From contig NZ_CAJTYX010000046.1 in assembly GCF_910583865.1 (NCBI RefSeq), positions 1 through 19,411 on the forward strand: a DNA stretch of 19,411 nt. The letters run 5' to 3'. The position numbers and the translations under genes are program-made. The DNA comes from an uncultured Muribaculum sp. (GTDB taxonomy: Bacteria; Bacteroidota; Bacteroidia; Bacteroidales; Muribaculaceae). The notes under the pieces were generated by a model. It saw only the letters and a list, made by a program, of their open reading frames with translations. It did no database searches and had not been told where the DNA came from. Shown one piece after another: positions 1 to 9,104 of the stretch (within the stretch, counting starts at the first letter, position 1; each line of letters opens with the position of its first letter).

Positions 1-72
1 AAAACGTTTTCTTCCGGCTAATCGCTAATTTTGCAGTTGCCAGTTGAGAGTAGGTTCCATAAATTGTCGATT

Positions 73-80
73 TATTTTTG
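73..80 (+). promoter_or_regulatory. Candidate -7 box for the glycine cleavage operon
   Basis: TATTTTTG matches the Bacteroidetes -7 consensus TAnnTTTG and lies 49 bases before the lplA start, which would leave a leader of roughly 40 bases. I see no convincing TTTG -33 box at the usual spacing of about 19 bases, so this rests on one element in AT-rich DNA. No glycine riboswitch structure is apparent in the short leader. The window also opens with a 10-base perfect palindrome (AAAACGTTTT, 1-10), which has no assigned role. Confidence 0.35.
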
Positions 81-129
81 TACTTATGGGAAGAATTGTT
101 AATTTTGGAGGACACGCAAATCTTTTCCG

Positions 130-1125
130 ATGAAATACGCCCAGCTGCCATGTGAAGCCACTATAAGAACGTTGCCTTTTTATCTGGCAATGGAGGAATA
201 TCTTGCTGATAGATATGGAAATGATGACGATTTGTTCTTCATGTGGCAGGTTAGGCCTACGGTTATTTTCGGTCGCAACCAGCGTATTGAAGCCGAAGTC
301 AATGTGAATTATTGCAAGCGGCATGGCATACAGTTCTTCCGCCGGAAAAGCGGTGGCGGCTGCGTGTATGCCGATGGTGACAATATAATGTTCAGCGTAG
401 TGATGTCACGAGTTTCCGACACATCCGCGCTATTTAAGAATTACACAGACTCTGTGGTGGAGATGCTTTGTTCGTTGGGGTTCGATGCGTGTGCTTCAGG
501 GCGTAACGATGTTCTTGTCTGTGGGCGCAAGGTCTCCGGCAATGCTGTATACATGCTTCCCAAACGATGCATAATACATGGCACCATGCTCTTTGACACC
601 AACCTAGAGCATATGCTCAATGCCATATCTCCATCCGATTCAAAACTTGAAGCCCGTGGCGTGTCATCGGTGAGAAGCCGCATAACTACGTTGCGCGAGC
701 ATATGCCGGATCTTGATATTGAGCGCTTCAAGAAGCATGCCATACATGCCTTCTGTAGCAATTCCGTACTTGCATTAAATCATCGCGACATAGCCGAAAT
801 CTATCGTATTTCTTTACCATACTATCATCCGACATGGATATATGGAGACAGCATAAGGGAAAATCACACCTTGCATCGGCGCATTGAAGGAGTAGGAGAG
901 TTCAGAGTCTGCGTTTCGGTGAATCTTGACATCATCGGGCACATCACACTCTCTGGCGACTATTTCCCGCTGGCCGACCTTGATACTTTTTTGCTGACTC
1001 CGCTTAAAGGATGCCGTTATTGTCGTGATGCTGTATCAGACAGGCTTTTGGAGAAGAGTATCAATGTATCGGATGTAATCATGTCGCTCACCAATCTCGA
1101 TTTTGTCAATCTTCTGTTTGAATAA
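130..1125 (+). CDS. lplA: Lipoate-protein ligase A
   Basis: This enzyme activates lipoate with ATP and transfers it to a lysine of lipoyl domains. Beside gcvH, its likely client is the H-protein. Visible family marks are the RRKSGGG motif (residues 71-77) followed by VYADGDNIMFS, the GRNDVLV segment (124-130), the conserved lysine in GRKVSGNAV (K134), and HGTMLFD (150-156). At 331 residues it is the normal length for the two-domain form with a C-terminal accessory domain (about 250-331). The protein is cytoplasmic, with no signal peptide. It is the first gene of the operon, 26 bases before gcvT. The start at 130 gives a typical N-terminus, and the preceding 100 bases hold no in-frame gene. 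Placement in the glycine cleavage operon suggests lipoate salvage supplying this complex, which is an inference. Confidence 0.93.
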   Translation: MKYAQLPCEATIRTLPFYLAMEEYLADRYGNDDDLFFMWQVRPTVIFGRNQRIEAEVNVNYCKRHGIQFFRRKSGGGCVYADGDNIMFSVVMSRVSDTSALFKNYTDSVVEMLCSLGFDACASGRNDVLVCGRKVSGNAVYMLPKRCIIHGTMLFDTNLEHMLNAISPSDSKLEARGVSSVRSRITTLREHMPDLDIERFKKHAIHAFCSNSVLALNHRDIAEIYRISLPYYHPTWIYGDSIRENHTLHRRIEGVGEFRVCVSVNLDIIGHITLSGDYFPLADLDTFLLTPLKGCRYCRDAVSDRLLEKSINVSDVIMSLTNLDFVNLLFE

Positions 1126-1151
1126 CCATAACTCATACTTAAATTTTAATC

Positions 1152-2261
1152 ATGGAATCACAAGATAATAAACCGACCTGCCTGCATTCCCGTCATGTGG
1201 CCCTTGGGGCATTGATGTCGCCGTTCGGCGGCTTCGATATGCCGATACAATATGCAGGAATCGTCGAAGAGCATAATGCCGTACGTAATGCCTGCGGAGT
1301 TTTCGATGTAAGCCACATGGGTGAGATGTGGATAAAAGGCGCGGATGCCCTCAAATTCGTGAACTTCCTATTTACCAACGACATCACATCCGGAGAGACG
1401 GGAAAATGCTTCTATGGCATGATGCTGAATGGACGTGGAGGTGTGGTAGACGATCTTCTCGTCTATAAGCACTCCGACACAGAGCTGTTTCTTGTATTCA
1501 ATGCCGCCAATATTGAGAAAGACCGGCGTTGGATTTCGGAGCATGCCGTCGATTATGATGTCATAATCGAGGATATGTGCGATTCCATTGGCGAACTTGC
1601 CATTCAGGGTCCGCTTGCGGAGCAGGTCGTGGAGACGGTACTTTCAATCCCGTGCCGGGAACTTGCATTCTACACGTTTAAACTTGCCAGATGGAACGAT
1701 GCAGACATTATAGTCTCGCGCACTGGATATACCGGCGAGGATGGTTTTGAAATCTATGCTCAGCACGATGCCATATGCGCCATGTGGGATGCACTGATAG
1801 AGTCAGGGCGCTGCATGCCTTGTGGTCTGGGATGTCGCGACACACTGCGTTTCGAAGTCGGATTGCCGTTGTATGGTGATGAACTTACCGATGACATATC
1901 TCCCATAGAAGCCGGTCTCGGTTCTTTTGTCAAGATCGACAAAGAAGGTGGATTTATCGGACGTGATGCCGTGGCGCAAGTCAAGTCGCAAGGCCCCGCT
2001 CGCCGTCTTGTCGGAATCGAGCTGTCGGATCGTGCCATACCCCGCCATGGATATGAGGTGCTTGATGCGACCACCGACCATGTGATTGGTCATGTCACTA
2101 CAGGGTACCATGCTATCTCTGTCGATAAATCGGTGGCAATGGCTCTGATCGAGTCTGCTTATGCCGGGCTTGATACTCCCGTCAGGATACGGATACGTCG
2201 TAAGACATTCCCGGGTCGCGTGGTAAAGAAGCGGTTCTACGACAAGCATTACAAGAAATAG
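1152..2261 (+). CDS. gcvT: Glycine cleavage system T-protein (aminomethyltransferase)
   Basis: GcvT releases ammonia from the aminomethyl-lipoyl arm of GcvH and passes the one-carbon unit to tetrahydrofolate, giving 5,10-methylene-THF. The 369-residue length is standard for the family. Recognisable blocks are GGFDMPIQYAGI near residues 26-37, FDVSHMGEM (51-59), NGRGGVVDDL (93-102) with the conserved catalytic-region aspartate at D100/D101, SRTGYTGEDGFE in the middle, and the C-terminal glycine-cleavage T barrel domain ending in RRKTFPGRVVKK. It is cytoplasmic. The gene sits between lplA and gcvH with 27-base gaps, so all are almost certainly co-transcribed. YgfZ-like or sarcosine-oxidase relatives are unlikely given the operon and the intact VSHMGE block. 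Confidence 0.96.
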   Translation: MESQDNKPTCLHSRHVALGALMSPFGGFDMPIQYAGIVEEHNAVRNACGVFDVSHMGEMWIKGADALKFVNFLFTNDITSGETGKCFYGMMLNGRGGVVDDLLVYKHSDTELFLVFNAANIEKDRRWISEHAVDYDVIIEDMCDSIGELAIQGPLAEQVVETVLSIPCRELAFYTFKLARWNDADIIVSRTGYTGEDGFEIYAQHDAICAMWDALIESGRCMPCGLGCRDTLRFEVGLPLYGDELTDDISPIEAGLGSFVKIDKEGGFIGRDAVAQVKSQGPARRLVGIELSDRAIPRHGYEVLDATTDHVIGHVTTGYHAISVDKSVAMALIESAYAGLDTPVRIRIRRKTFPGRVVKKRFYDKHYKK

Positions 2262-2288
2262 AAATTAATAACATTAACTATAATACCA

Positions 2289-2654
2289 ATGAGCAAGACT
2301 TATTATTCCCCAACACATGAGTATATCACGGTTGATGGCAATGTCGGATTAATCGGCATTACTGACTATGCGCAGCATCAGTTAGGCAATGTGGTTTATG
2401 TCGATCTCCCCGAGGTTGACGACGAGGTAGTTGCATCGCAGGATTTCGGCGGTGTCGAGAGTGTAAAAGCCGCCTCCGACCTGATTTCCCCCGTAAGCGG
2501 TAGGGTGATTGAGATAAATGAGGATCTCGCCGACAATCCGGGACTGATTAACAAGGATGCAATGGGCACCTGGATCATAAAAGTCGAACTTTCCGACCCG
2601 TCAGAACTTGACGGCCTCCTTGATGAAGATGCCTATCGTGACTTGATAAGCTAA
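2289..2654 (+). CDS. gcvH: Glycine cleavage system H-protein (lipoyl carrier)
   Basis: This is the mobile lipoyl carrier that shuttles the aminomethyl group among the P-, T- and L-proteins. It has 121 residues, close to the usual 125-130. The lipoylation site is plain: GGVESVKAASD with the modified lysine at K60, preceded by the GITDYAQHQLGNVVYVDLP strand region. The N-terminal STPTHEY-type segment (YSPTHEYITV, residues 6-15) and the C-terminal WIIKVELSDPSEL are also typical. It lies 27 bases after gcvT and 11 bases before gcvPA. The presence of lplA in the same operon fits a need to lipoylate this protein. Confidence 0.97.
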   Translation: MSKTYYSPTHEYITVDGNVGLIGITDYAQHQLGNVVYVDLPEVDDEVVASQDFGGVESVKAASDLISPVSGRVIEINEDLADNPGLINKDAMGTWIIKVELSDPSELDGLLDEDAYRDLIS

Positions 2655-2665
2655 ACTACGGATTT

Positions 2666-3997
2666 ATGGCCTTACATCATTATTTCCCTCACACGTCCGA
2701 CGATGTGGAGCGCATGCTCGCATGTTGCGGCATGGAATCGCTCAACGACCTTTATGCCGATGTGCCCGAGGAATTGCTTATGGGCCGTGACTATAAGCTG
2801 CCGGTATCGATGTCGGAAAAGGAGGTACGTGATTTCTTCGCCGCAATCGGTTCACAGAACCGCCGGCTTGTATGCTTCGCCGGAGCCGGTTATTATGACC
2901 ACTACACTCCGTCCGTGGTATCTTCTGTGTTGGCGAGATCGGAATTCCTTACCGCCTACACTCCTTATCAGCCGGAGATATCACAAGGCACGTTGCAGTA
3001 CATATTCGAGTATCAGACCATGATGGCCTCTCTTACCGGGATGGAAGTGAGTAACGCATCAATGTACGATGGTTCTACCTCCGCCGCCGAGGCTATGCTG
3101 ATGATGGTCGCCTCCGCACGAAAACGTAATCGTGTGCTTGTGAGTGCCACCGTTCTTCCTCAAGTTCGTGCCGTAATGGCTACATATGCCCATTACCACG
3201 GTGTGGTAATCGATGAGATTCCTGTCACCCCCACAGGAATTACGGACAGAATCATCCTTTCCTCGATGCTCGCCCGGGGTGATGTGGCTGGTGTGATGGT
3301 TGCCACTCCAAACAGGTTCGGCGTATTGGAGGACTTCACCGGACTCGCCGAGGAAGTGCATGCCGCCAAGGCGTTGCTGGCCATGTATGCCAATCCGTCA
3401 TCTCTTGCAGTGATAAAGGCTCCTGGAGAATGGGGGGCCGATATTGCGTGTGGAGATGCGCAACCTCTGGGCATGCCACTCAATTACGGAGGACCGTATC
3501 TTGGATTTCTCTGTTGCAAGAAAGCCTACATGCGCAAACTTCCCGGACGCATTGTCGGAGCTACTGTCGATGGTCGCGGACAACGGGTGTTCGTTCTCAC
3601 ACTTCAGGCTCGTGAACAGCACATCCGCAGAGAGAAAGCGACAAGCAATATCTGTTCCAATCAAGGTCTTATGGCGCTTTTCGTGGCAGTCTACCTTTCG
3701 CTCATGGGGCCGGAAGGAATGCGGGAGCTTAATGAGGCATGTTCGGCAAACGCACGATGGCTTTTCGACAAGCTTGTTGCCACCGGCAAGGTGCGCCCCG
3801 CGTTTCCTGACTCTCCGTGGCTCAATGAGTTCCTTATCGAGACCGACATGCCGGTCGATACGATCATATCACGTTGTGTCGAGAACGGAATACTTCCCGG
3901 GGTGAAAGTCGATGACAACCATCTGTTGATTGCTGTCACGGAGATGCGCACCAAGGCAGAAATGCAGTCTTTGGTCGATATTATAGATTCATTATAA
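2666..3997 (+). CDS. gcvPA: Glycine dehydrogenase (decarboxylating) subunit 1
   Basis: This is the N-terminal half of the P-protein as a separate polypeptide. With GcvPB it forms the PLP enzyme that decarboxylates glycine and loads the aminomethyl group onto GcvH. The 443-residue length fits subunit 1 (about 440-450). Family blocks are FAGAGYYDHYTPSVV (71-85), AYTPYQPEISQGTLQ (97-111) and ASMYDGSTSAAEA (131-143). The AREQHIRREKATSNICSNQ segment lies in the second half. This subunit lacks the PLP lysine, as expected. It is 11 bases after gcvH and 12 before gcvPB. The break from gcvPB is a genuine two-gene arrangement with its own stop and start, not a frameshift, because both termini match the split family. 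Confidence 0.96.
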   Translation: MALHHYFPHTSDDVERMLACCGMESLNDLYADVPEELLMGRDYKLPVSMSEKEVRDFFAAIGSQNRRLVCFAGAGYYDHYTPSVVSSVLARSEFLTAYTPYQPEISQGTLQYIFEYQTMMASLTGMEVSNASMYDGSTSAAEAMLMMVASARKRNRVLVSATVLPQVRAVMATYAHYHGVVIDEIPVTPTGITDRIILSSMLARGDVAGVMVATPNRFGVLEDFTGLAEEVHAAKALLAMYANPSSLAVIKAPGEWGADIACGDAQPLGMPLNYGGPYLGFLCCKKAYMRKLPGRIVGATVDGRGQRVFVLTLQAREQHIRREKATSNICSNQGLMALFVAVYLSLMGPEGMRELNEACSANARWLFDKLVATGKVRPAFPDSPWLNEFLIETDMPVDTIISRCVENGILPGVKVDDNHLLIAVTEMRTKAEMQSLVDIIDSL

Positions 3998-4009
3998 CCG
4001 TATTGGATC

Positions 4010-5467
4010 ATGAATAGAAAATTGTACGGTACTCTCGTATTTGAATTATCAAAGAAAGGTAGGAGAGGGTTCTCCATGCCGCCTCATGCCGCAGCCTTAG
4101 GACTTGATGCCATACCGGCAGAACTTCGACGTGACGATGTCCCCGTGCTTCCGGAGGTCGACGAGCCGACGGTAGTTCGCCATTATACCAACATGAGCAC
4201 TAATAATTTCGGTGTCGATACCGGATTCTATCCACTCGGCTCATGCACGATGAAGTATAATCCGAAAATCAACGAAGAGATGGCGGGACATCCGGCATTC
4301 TCTTCGCTCCACCCCATGCAGCCCGACAGCACCGTTCAGGGAGCATTACATCTCTATTGGCAGCTACAACGCATGCTTTCGGAAATCGGAGGCATGGCGG
4401 AGTTTACTTTGAATCCATATGCCGGAGCACATGGCGAACTCACCGGACTTATGGTGATACGTGCCTACCATGAGCAGCGTGGCGACCTGCGCCGGACTAA
4501 GGTCATAGTGCCGGACTCGGCTCATGGTACAAATCCGGCCAGTGCCGCTGTGGCAGGTCTGTCCGTCGTGGAGGTGAAAAGCTTACCTGACGGCACTGTC
4601 GATGTGGATGCCCTGCGTCCGTTGCTCGACGATACGGTCGCGGCCATGATGATGACAAATCCGAATACACTCGGAATATTCGAGCGCAATATACCGGAAA
4701 TAGCCCGTATGGTGCATGAAGTCGGTGCGCTGCTGTATTATGACGGTGCCAACCTCAATCCGCTTATAGGGAAAGCCCGTCCGGGCGACATGGGATTCGA
4801 TGTGATGCATGTCAATCTCCATAAGAGTTTCTCCACTCCACATGGTGGGGGAGGTCCTGGAGCAGGACCGGTAGGTGTGCGCGCTGGCCTGGAGCATCTT
4901 CTTCCTAATCCGCGTGTCGTGCGTAAAGACGATGGCTCTTTTGCCGTGACCGAATGCCATACAGCCCTCGGGCGTGTGAGTGGTACGCTTGGCAACTTTG
5001 CCGTGCTCCAGCGCGCGCTTGCATATCTTCTTATGCTCGGACGTGATGGACTGGCCAATGTCGGTCCGTTGGCTACCCTCAATGCCAATTATATAAAGGA
5101 GGCTCTTCGTGATCTTTATCTTTTGCCTGTCGAGGGTGTGTGCAAGCATGAATTCGTGTTCGACGGACTGCGTGACAAGACTTGCGGGGTGACGACATTG
5201 CATGTAGCAAAACGTCTGCTCGACTACGGCTATCATGCTCCTACAATATATTTCCCGCTCCTTTTCCACGAATCGCTCATGATCGAGCCTACCGAGACGG
5301 AAAGTCCGGAGACCATCGACGGTTTCATCGCGGCCATGCGCGAGATTGCACAGGATGCGACTGCGCGTCCGCAGTTTGTTAAGGATGCCCCCTATGAGAC
5401 ACCTATGGCGCATGCTGATGATACGGAGGCTGCGCTACATCCCAAGGTAACATATTTCGACATTTGA
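4010..5467 (+). CDS. gcvPB: Glycine dehydrogenase (decarboxylating) subunit 2, PLP-binding
   Basis: This is the catalytic half of the split P-protein, holding pyridoxal phosphate. Its 485 residues match the family (about 480-490). The PLP lysine is K272 in VNLHKSFSTPHGGGGPGAGP. Other signature stretches are TGFYPLGSCTMKYNPK (71-86), the AHGTNPASA block (171-179) and MMTNPNTLGIFE (214-225). The N-terminal FELSKKGRRGFSMP is characteristic of free-standing subunit 2 rather than of a fused P-protein. It starts 12 bases after gcvPA and ends 6 bases before the dehydrogenase gene, which suggests translational coupling along the operon. The complex is cytoplasmic. Confidence 0.97.
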   Translation: MNRKLYGTLVFELSKKGRRGFSMPPHAAALGLDAIPAELRRDDVPVLPEVDEPTVVRHYTNMSTNNFGVDTGFYPLGSCTMKYNPKINEEMAGHPAFSSLHPMQPDSTVQGALHLYWQLQRMLSEIGGMAEFTLNPYAGAHGELTGLMVIRAYHEQRGDLRRTKVIVPDSAHGTNPASAAVAGLSVVEVKSLPDGTVDVDALRPLLDDTVAAMMMTNPNTLGIFERNIPEIARMVHEVGALLYYDGANLNPLIGKARPGDMGFDVMHVNLHKSFSTPHGGGGPGAGPVGVRAGLEHLLPNPRVVRKDDGSFAVTECHTALGRVSGTLGNFAVLQRALAYLLMLGRDGLANVGPLATLNANYIKEALRDLYLLPVEGVCKHEFVFDGLRDKTCGVTTLHVAKRLLDYGYHAPTIYFPLLFHESLMIEPTETESPETIDGFIAAMREIAQDATARPQFVKDAPYETPMAHADDTEAALHPKVTYFDI

Positions 5468-5473
5468 CGACAT

Positions 5474-6799
5474 ATGGAATGCAAGAAATACGATAACATC
5501 ATAATAGGCGCAGGCCCTGCCGGAATGAGGGCCTGCGCCATTGCGCGCCAACTGGGTGAGACCGTTTGCGTGATTGAACGCCACGAAGTCGGAGGCACAT
5601 GTCTCAATCGAGGCTGTATACCAACCAAAGCGCTTGTGCAGTCGGCATCTGTTGTTTCCACCGTATTTTCCGCATCGGAATTCGGTGTGGAGGTCGATGG
5701 CGACGTGCGTGTCGACTATTCGGTGGCATCCATGCGTAAGGATAAAGTAATCGAGGCCTTGCGCCATGGAGCCGCACTGTCGTTAGGACCTGATTCCTTA
5801 TTAAAGGGGGAAGCAAGTCTTTTGAATAGGAATATTGTGAAAGTCGGCGACGAGATGTTGCAGGCCGACAAACGCATTATAATTGCCACGGGATCTTCAC
5901 CGGCCCGTCTCGGTCTACCCGGAAACGATCTTGCATTGACGAGCGACGATTTCCTACGGCTTGATACGCTTCCGGCCGATATGGTGGTGATTGGCGGAGG
6001 AGTAATAGGAATGGAATGCGCGTGCATCGCCTATGCGTTCGGCTGTAAGGTCACGGTGATAGAATATTGTCGTGAGATACTTCCCGGACTTGACGGGGAA
6101 ATGGCCAAACGGCTGCGCTCCATGCTGTCCCGCAGGGGGATAGATATTCTGACCGGTGCATCTGTCATGTCGTTGTCACAAGGAATCTCGAATAATGTCG
6201 ACATATGTTATGCTGACAGGCGCGGTGAGCACACGGTATCCGCTTCAATGGTATTGATGGCTACGGGACGGCGGCCTGTGATTCCTGACGGAGCGGAGGC
6301 AATAGGCATGGATGTGTCACACAAGGGTATCGTCGTGGATGATTCAATGGCGACTTCCGTGCCCGGAGTCTATGCCGTCGGTGACTGCAACGGCAGACTG
6401 ATGCTTGCCCATGCGGCTACCGCACAGGCCGAGGTGGCAATGGGGGTGCGTGATTCAATCAGCCATGTACCATCCGTTGTATTCACATCTCCGGAATGCG
6501 CGCAAGTGGGCATCGTTTCAGCGGAAACTCCCGGCAGGCTTATTGTAGGCAAGTCGATGTACGGAGCTAACGGCATGGCTGCTTCTATGGGTCGTACCGA
6601 AGGTTTTGTAAAAGTCGCCTTGGATGCGGATTCCCATCGTATCGCGGGCTGTTGCGCCATAGGCGCCGGCGCCGACGCTATCGTCCAGGAGGCTGCAGTA
6701 GCCATGTCAGCAGGGTATACCGCCGGTGATCTGCGCTCCCGTGTAGTATTTGCCCATCCGACCCTCTCCGAATTGCTATTGTCGGCTCTTCCGGGTTGA
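5474..6799 (+). CDS. lpdA: Dihydrolipoyl dehydrogenase (L-protein)
   Basis: This flavoprotein reoxidises the dihydrolipoyl arm of GcvH and reduces NAD. FAD-binding GAGPAG is at residues 12-17. The redox disulphide is in GGTCLNRGCIPTKAL, with C43 and C48. The NAD-binding VVIGGGVIGMECA is at 171-183, the second FAD motif VPGVYAVGDCNG comes later, and the C-terminal active-site pair is H428 and E433 in HPTLSE. At 441 residues it is slightly shorter than the common 450-475 but complete. It is the last gene of the operon, 6 bases after gcvPB, so it is probably a dedicated L-protein for glycine cleavage, though it could also serve 2-oxoacid dehydrogenases. Mercuric or glutathione reductases share the fold but lack this context. 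Confidence 0.95.
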   Translation: MECKKYDNIIIGAGPAGMRACAIARQLGETVCVIERHEVGGTCLNRGCIPTKALVQSASVVSTVFSASEFGVEVDGDVRVDYSVASMRKDKVIEALRHGAALSLGPDSLLKGEASLLNRNIVKVGDEMLQADKRIIIATGSSPARLGLPGNDLALTSDDFLRLDTLPADMVVIGGGVIGMECACIAYAFGCKVTVIEYCREILPGLDGEMAKRLRSMLSRRGIDILTGASVMSLSQGISNNVDICYADRRGEHTVSASMVLMATGRRPVIPDGAEAIGMDVSHKGIVVDDSMATSVPGVYAVGDCNGRLMLAHAATAQAEVAMGVRDSISHVPSVVFTSPECAQVGIVSAETPGRLIVGKSMYGANGMAASMGRTEGFVKVALDADSHRIAGCCAIGAGADAIVQEAAVAMSAGYTAGDLRSRVVFAHPTLSELLLSALPG

Positions 6800-6816
6800 T
6801 ATGGGTTGGCCGTATC
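6798..6816 (+). terminator. Weak hairpin between convergent genes
   Basis: GATATGG and CCGTATC form a 7-bp stem (one T-G wobble on the plus strand) around a 5-base loop. The hairpin overlaps the stop codons of the dehydrogenase gene and of the convergent helicase gene. There is no T-run after it on the plus strand, so its role as a terminator is a guess. Only 15 bases separate the two coding regions, so any terminator has to lie here or inside the neighbouring genes. Confidence 0.25.
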
Positions 6817-9091
6817 AGTCAAGCTTAAGGTGTTCTATCACGAGCTTGATTTCATTGAATCCTACCTTGTTGCCGAGGCGTTCCCGTACTTCGGTGAGTG
6901 TCGGTGACACGTCGAAGCTACCATAAACCTTGGCCACTCGGTCTATGGTGCTGTCGTCAAGTACATCGTGGATGTCAAGTTTTCGATACTTTATGGCGTA
7001 AGCAAGATGCCCCCAGACCGTTGATTCCACATATCCGCGTCGTTCGGCTATGGTGGCGGGCGTGAGACCGTCGCTGAACATACGCAGGGATTCAACCCAT
7101 GGCGATTCCTTTTTCTCCTTCTTTTGGCGTTCTTTCTTCACTTTGACGATGGATGGCGCTTCCGTATTCCTGCGGTTGATGGAGGTGGCTTCCGTGGTTC
7201 TCTGCATTACTGCCGTTTTTGCAACACGTGATGCTTTTTTGCGTGTGATTTTCTTTGACGTGTCACGTGTGGCTTCCACAATGGCTTTCTGCTTACTGTT
7301 GAGGTAGCCCTGAATCGTAAATCCATCACGGCCTATGGCATCAAGCAATAGCAGACGTGCTTTGGTAGTCTGGAAAAGATCGGTCACAAGTTCCTTGAAC
7401 CGTGTTGCGGAAGTCTTGTTTGTAATCACCACATCGGTTATGTGCTCGAACATCGGTTCAAATAATTCCAAGATCGTATCATGAAAATATCTTGAACTGC
7501 GCTTCACTCGTTCGAGGGTGCTGTCGGAGTGCAATTCAGCGTCGCCCATCTTGCGCAATATCGGTAGCCACTTGTCGGCGACTTCGAGTATCTTGACACG
7601 CTGGTCTGTGACCAGATCGCGATGAGCCGTCACTATATGGGGATATGTGCGCCGGCAATGCTCTCCGACGAACCGCGCCAGCCTTTCCTCTCCCTGGCAT
7701 ATTGCTCCGAATGAAAACAGCTCGGTGACCAACAGTCGATAGTATGCTTCTTTGATCAATGGCAGACGTTCGATGCTACGACGGGCCTCTTCCTGCTGCC
7801 TGTCCACATATTCCATTACCCTCGGGTCGGTAAGGATGGCGTCAGGCGTCACCGGGGTAGACAATACCATTCCTTCGAGCGACTTGCACCGGCTGAGCGC
7901 CACATACACTTGTCCCGGTGCGAACGATGCCCCGGCGTCGATTACGGCGTGCTCGAATGTCAATCCCTGGCTTTTATGAATTGTAATGGCCCATGCAAGC
8001 CGTAACGGGAACTGTGTGAATGTGCCCTGCACGTCCGACACCAGTTCGCCCGTAGTGTCATCGATGCGATAGCGGGCGTTCTCCCACTCGGCGGGCGTTA
8101 CTTCTATCGGAGTTTCAGAATCGTCACAGAGCACTTTCACGGTATCTTTTCCCATAGCAAAGACATGTCCGATTTTGCCGTTGTAGTAGAGATGGGCCGG
8201 GGAGGGGTCATTGCGCATGAACATGACCTGAGCGCCTATCTTTAGCGTGAGTTCCGGCGCGGTCGGGAAGGAAGTGTCGGGAAACGAGCCTTTGATTTCT
8301 GCGCTATACGATACCGCCGGAGCCTCTATCCTGTCGAGACGTTCGCTGTTATATCTGTCGGCAAATGAGTTGTGGGTGGTAAGGCGGATGTAACTTGTGC
8401 CCGATGGAGGTGTGAAATCAGGGTCATAACGTGAATTCAACAAGCGTATGTCCTCAGGCCCGATTTTACCTTCGCGCACGTGGTTGAGAAGGTCTATAAA
8501 AGTGTCGTTCTGCTGACGATATACTTTGGTCAACTCTATGGTCACATAATCAATCTGCTTCAAGGCCTGGCTTCCGAAGAAGTAAGGAGTGGGGTAGTGT
8601 GGGGCAAGAAGTTCCTCGTCCCGGGAAGTTATGATGGGCGACAATTGCTGAAGGTCACCGATCATCAGCAGTTGTACGCCGCCGAACGGACGGTTGTCGC
8701 GTCGGTATTTGCGCAGTGCATTGTCGATGGCATCGAGCAGGTCGCTGCGCACCATAGATATTTCATCGATTACAAGAAGGTCGAGCATGCGTATTATGCG
8801 CAACTTCTCTTTCGAGAAATTGAATTTGTCGCGCACATCGGTACCTGGTATGTAAGGGGATAACGGCAATTGGAAAAATGAATGTATGGTAACGCCTCCG
8901 GCATTTATAGCTGCGACACCTGTAGGAGCTACCACCACTATCGACTTCGCGCTGTTACGGCGCAGAGTGCGTAGAAAAGTGGTTTTCCCGGTACCGGCTT
9001 TCCCGGTAAGAAAAATGCTTGTGTGGGTTCGTTCAGCAAATTCCCATGCACGCCTAAGTTCCTCGTTCTGTTCCATCGGCTTTAATTCCAT
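6815..9091 (-). CDS. PIF1/RecD2-type helicase with C-terminal helix-turn-helix
   Basis: This is a superfamily 1B DNA helicase. Numbered from an upstream in-frame ATG at 9121, the motifs are Walker A GKAGTGKT (40-47), APTGVAAINAGG (65-76), Walker B LLVIDEISMV (115-124), IGDLQQLSPI (154-163), AWAITIHKSQGLTFE (376-390) and GQVYVALSRC (403-412), all in the right order and intact. The last 90 or so residues hold an HTH_40-like domain (MFSDGLTPATIAERRG), as in Bacteroidetes PIF1-like helicases. I prefer the start at 9091 (MELKPMEQ) or 9076, because the upstream stretch overlaps a -7-like box. Its likely role is unwinding or remodelling DNA during replication or repair. It is a normal chromosomal gene next to the element and convergent with the glycine cleavage operon. 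Confidence 0.9.
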   Translation of the reverse strand: MELKPMEQNEELRRAWEFAERTHTSIFLTGKAGTGKTTFLRTLRRNSAKSIVVVAPTGVAAINAGGVTIHSFFQLPLSPYIPGTDVRDKFNFSKEKLRIIRMLDLLVIDEISMVRSDLLDAIDNALRKYRRDNRPFGGVQLLMIGDLQQLSPIITSRDEELLAPHYPTPYFFGSQALKQIDYVTIELTKVYRQQNDTFIDLLNHVREGKIGPEDIRLLNSRYDPDFTPPSGTSYIRLTTHNSFADRYNSERLDRIEAPAVSYSAEIKGSFPDTSFPTAPELTLKIGAQVMFMRNDPSPAHLYYNGKIGHVFAMGKDTVKVLCDDSETPIEVTPAEWENARYRIDDTTGELVSDVQGTFTQFPLRLAWAITIHKSQGLTFEHAVIDAGASFAPGQVYVALSRCKSLEGMVLSTPVTPDAILTDPRVMEYVDRQQEEARRSIERLPLIKEAYYRLLVTELFSFGAICQGEERLARFVGEHCRRTYPHIVTAHRDLVTDQRVKILEVADKWLPILRKMGDAELHSDSTLERVKRSSRYFHDTILELFEPMFEHITDVVITNKTSATRFKELVTDLFQTTKARLLLLDAIGRDGFTIQGYLNSKQKAIVEATRDTSKKITRKKASRVAKTAVMQRTTEATSINRRNTEAPSIVKVKKERQKKEKKESPWVESLRMFSDGLTPATIAERRGYVESTVWGHLAYAIKYRKLDIHDVLDDSTIDRVAKVYGSFDVSPTLTEVRERLGNKVGFNEIKLVIEHLKLD

Positions 9092-9096
9092 ATGTG

Positions 9097-9104
9097 CAAA
9101 TTTA
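9097..9104 (-). promoter_or_regulatory. Candidate -7 box for the helicase gene
   Basis: On the minus strand TAAATTTG matches TAnnTTTG and ends 5 bases before the ATG at 9091. Transcription from it would begin at or next to that ATG, implying a leaderless message or use of the next in-frame ATG at 9076. I see no matching TTTG at the -33 position, so support is limited. Confidence 0.3.

Noticed and set aside
73..129. Glycine riboswitch before the glycine cleavage operon
   Set aside because: The leader from the candidate promoter is about 40 bases, too short for an aptamer, and I see no paired glycine-aptamer structure.
4583..5413. 276-codon minus-strand frame inside gcvPB
   Set aside because: It lies wholly within a certain, well-conserved gene and shows no family resemblance, so it is a codon-bias shadow.
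2666..5467. gcvPA/gcvPB read as one gcvP gene broken by a frameshift
   Set aside because: The first ends and the second begins with segments typical of free-standing subunits, with a 12-base gap, so it is a true two-gene arrangement.
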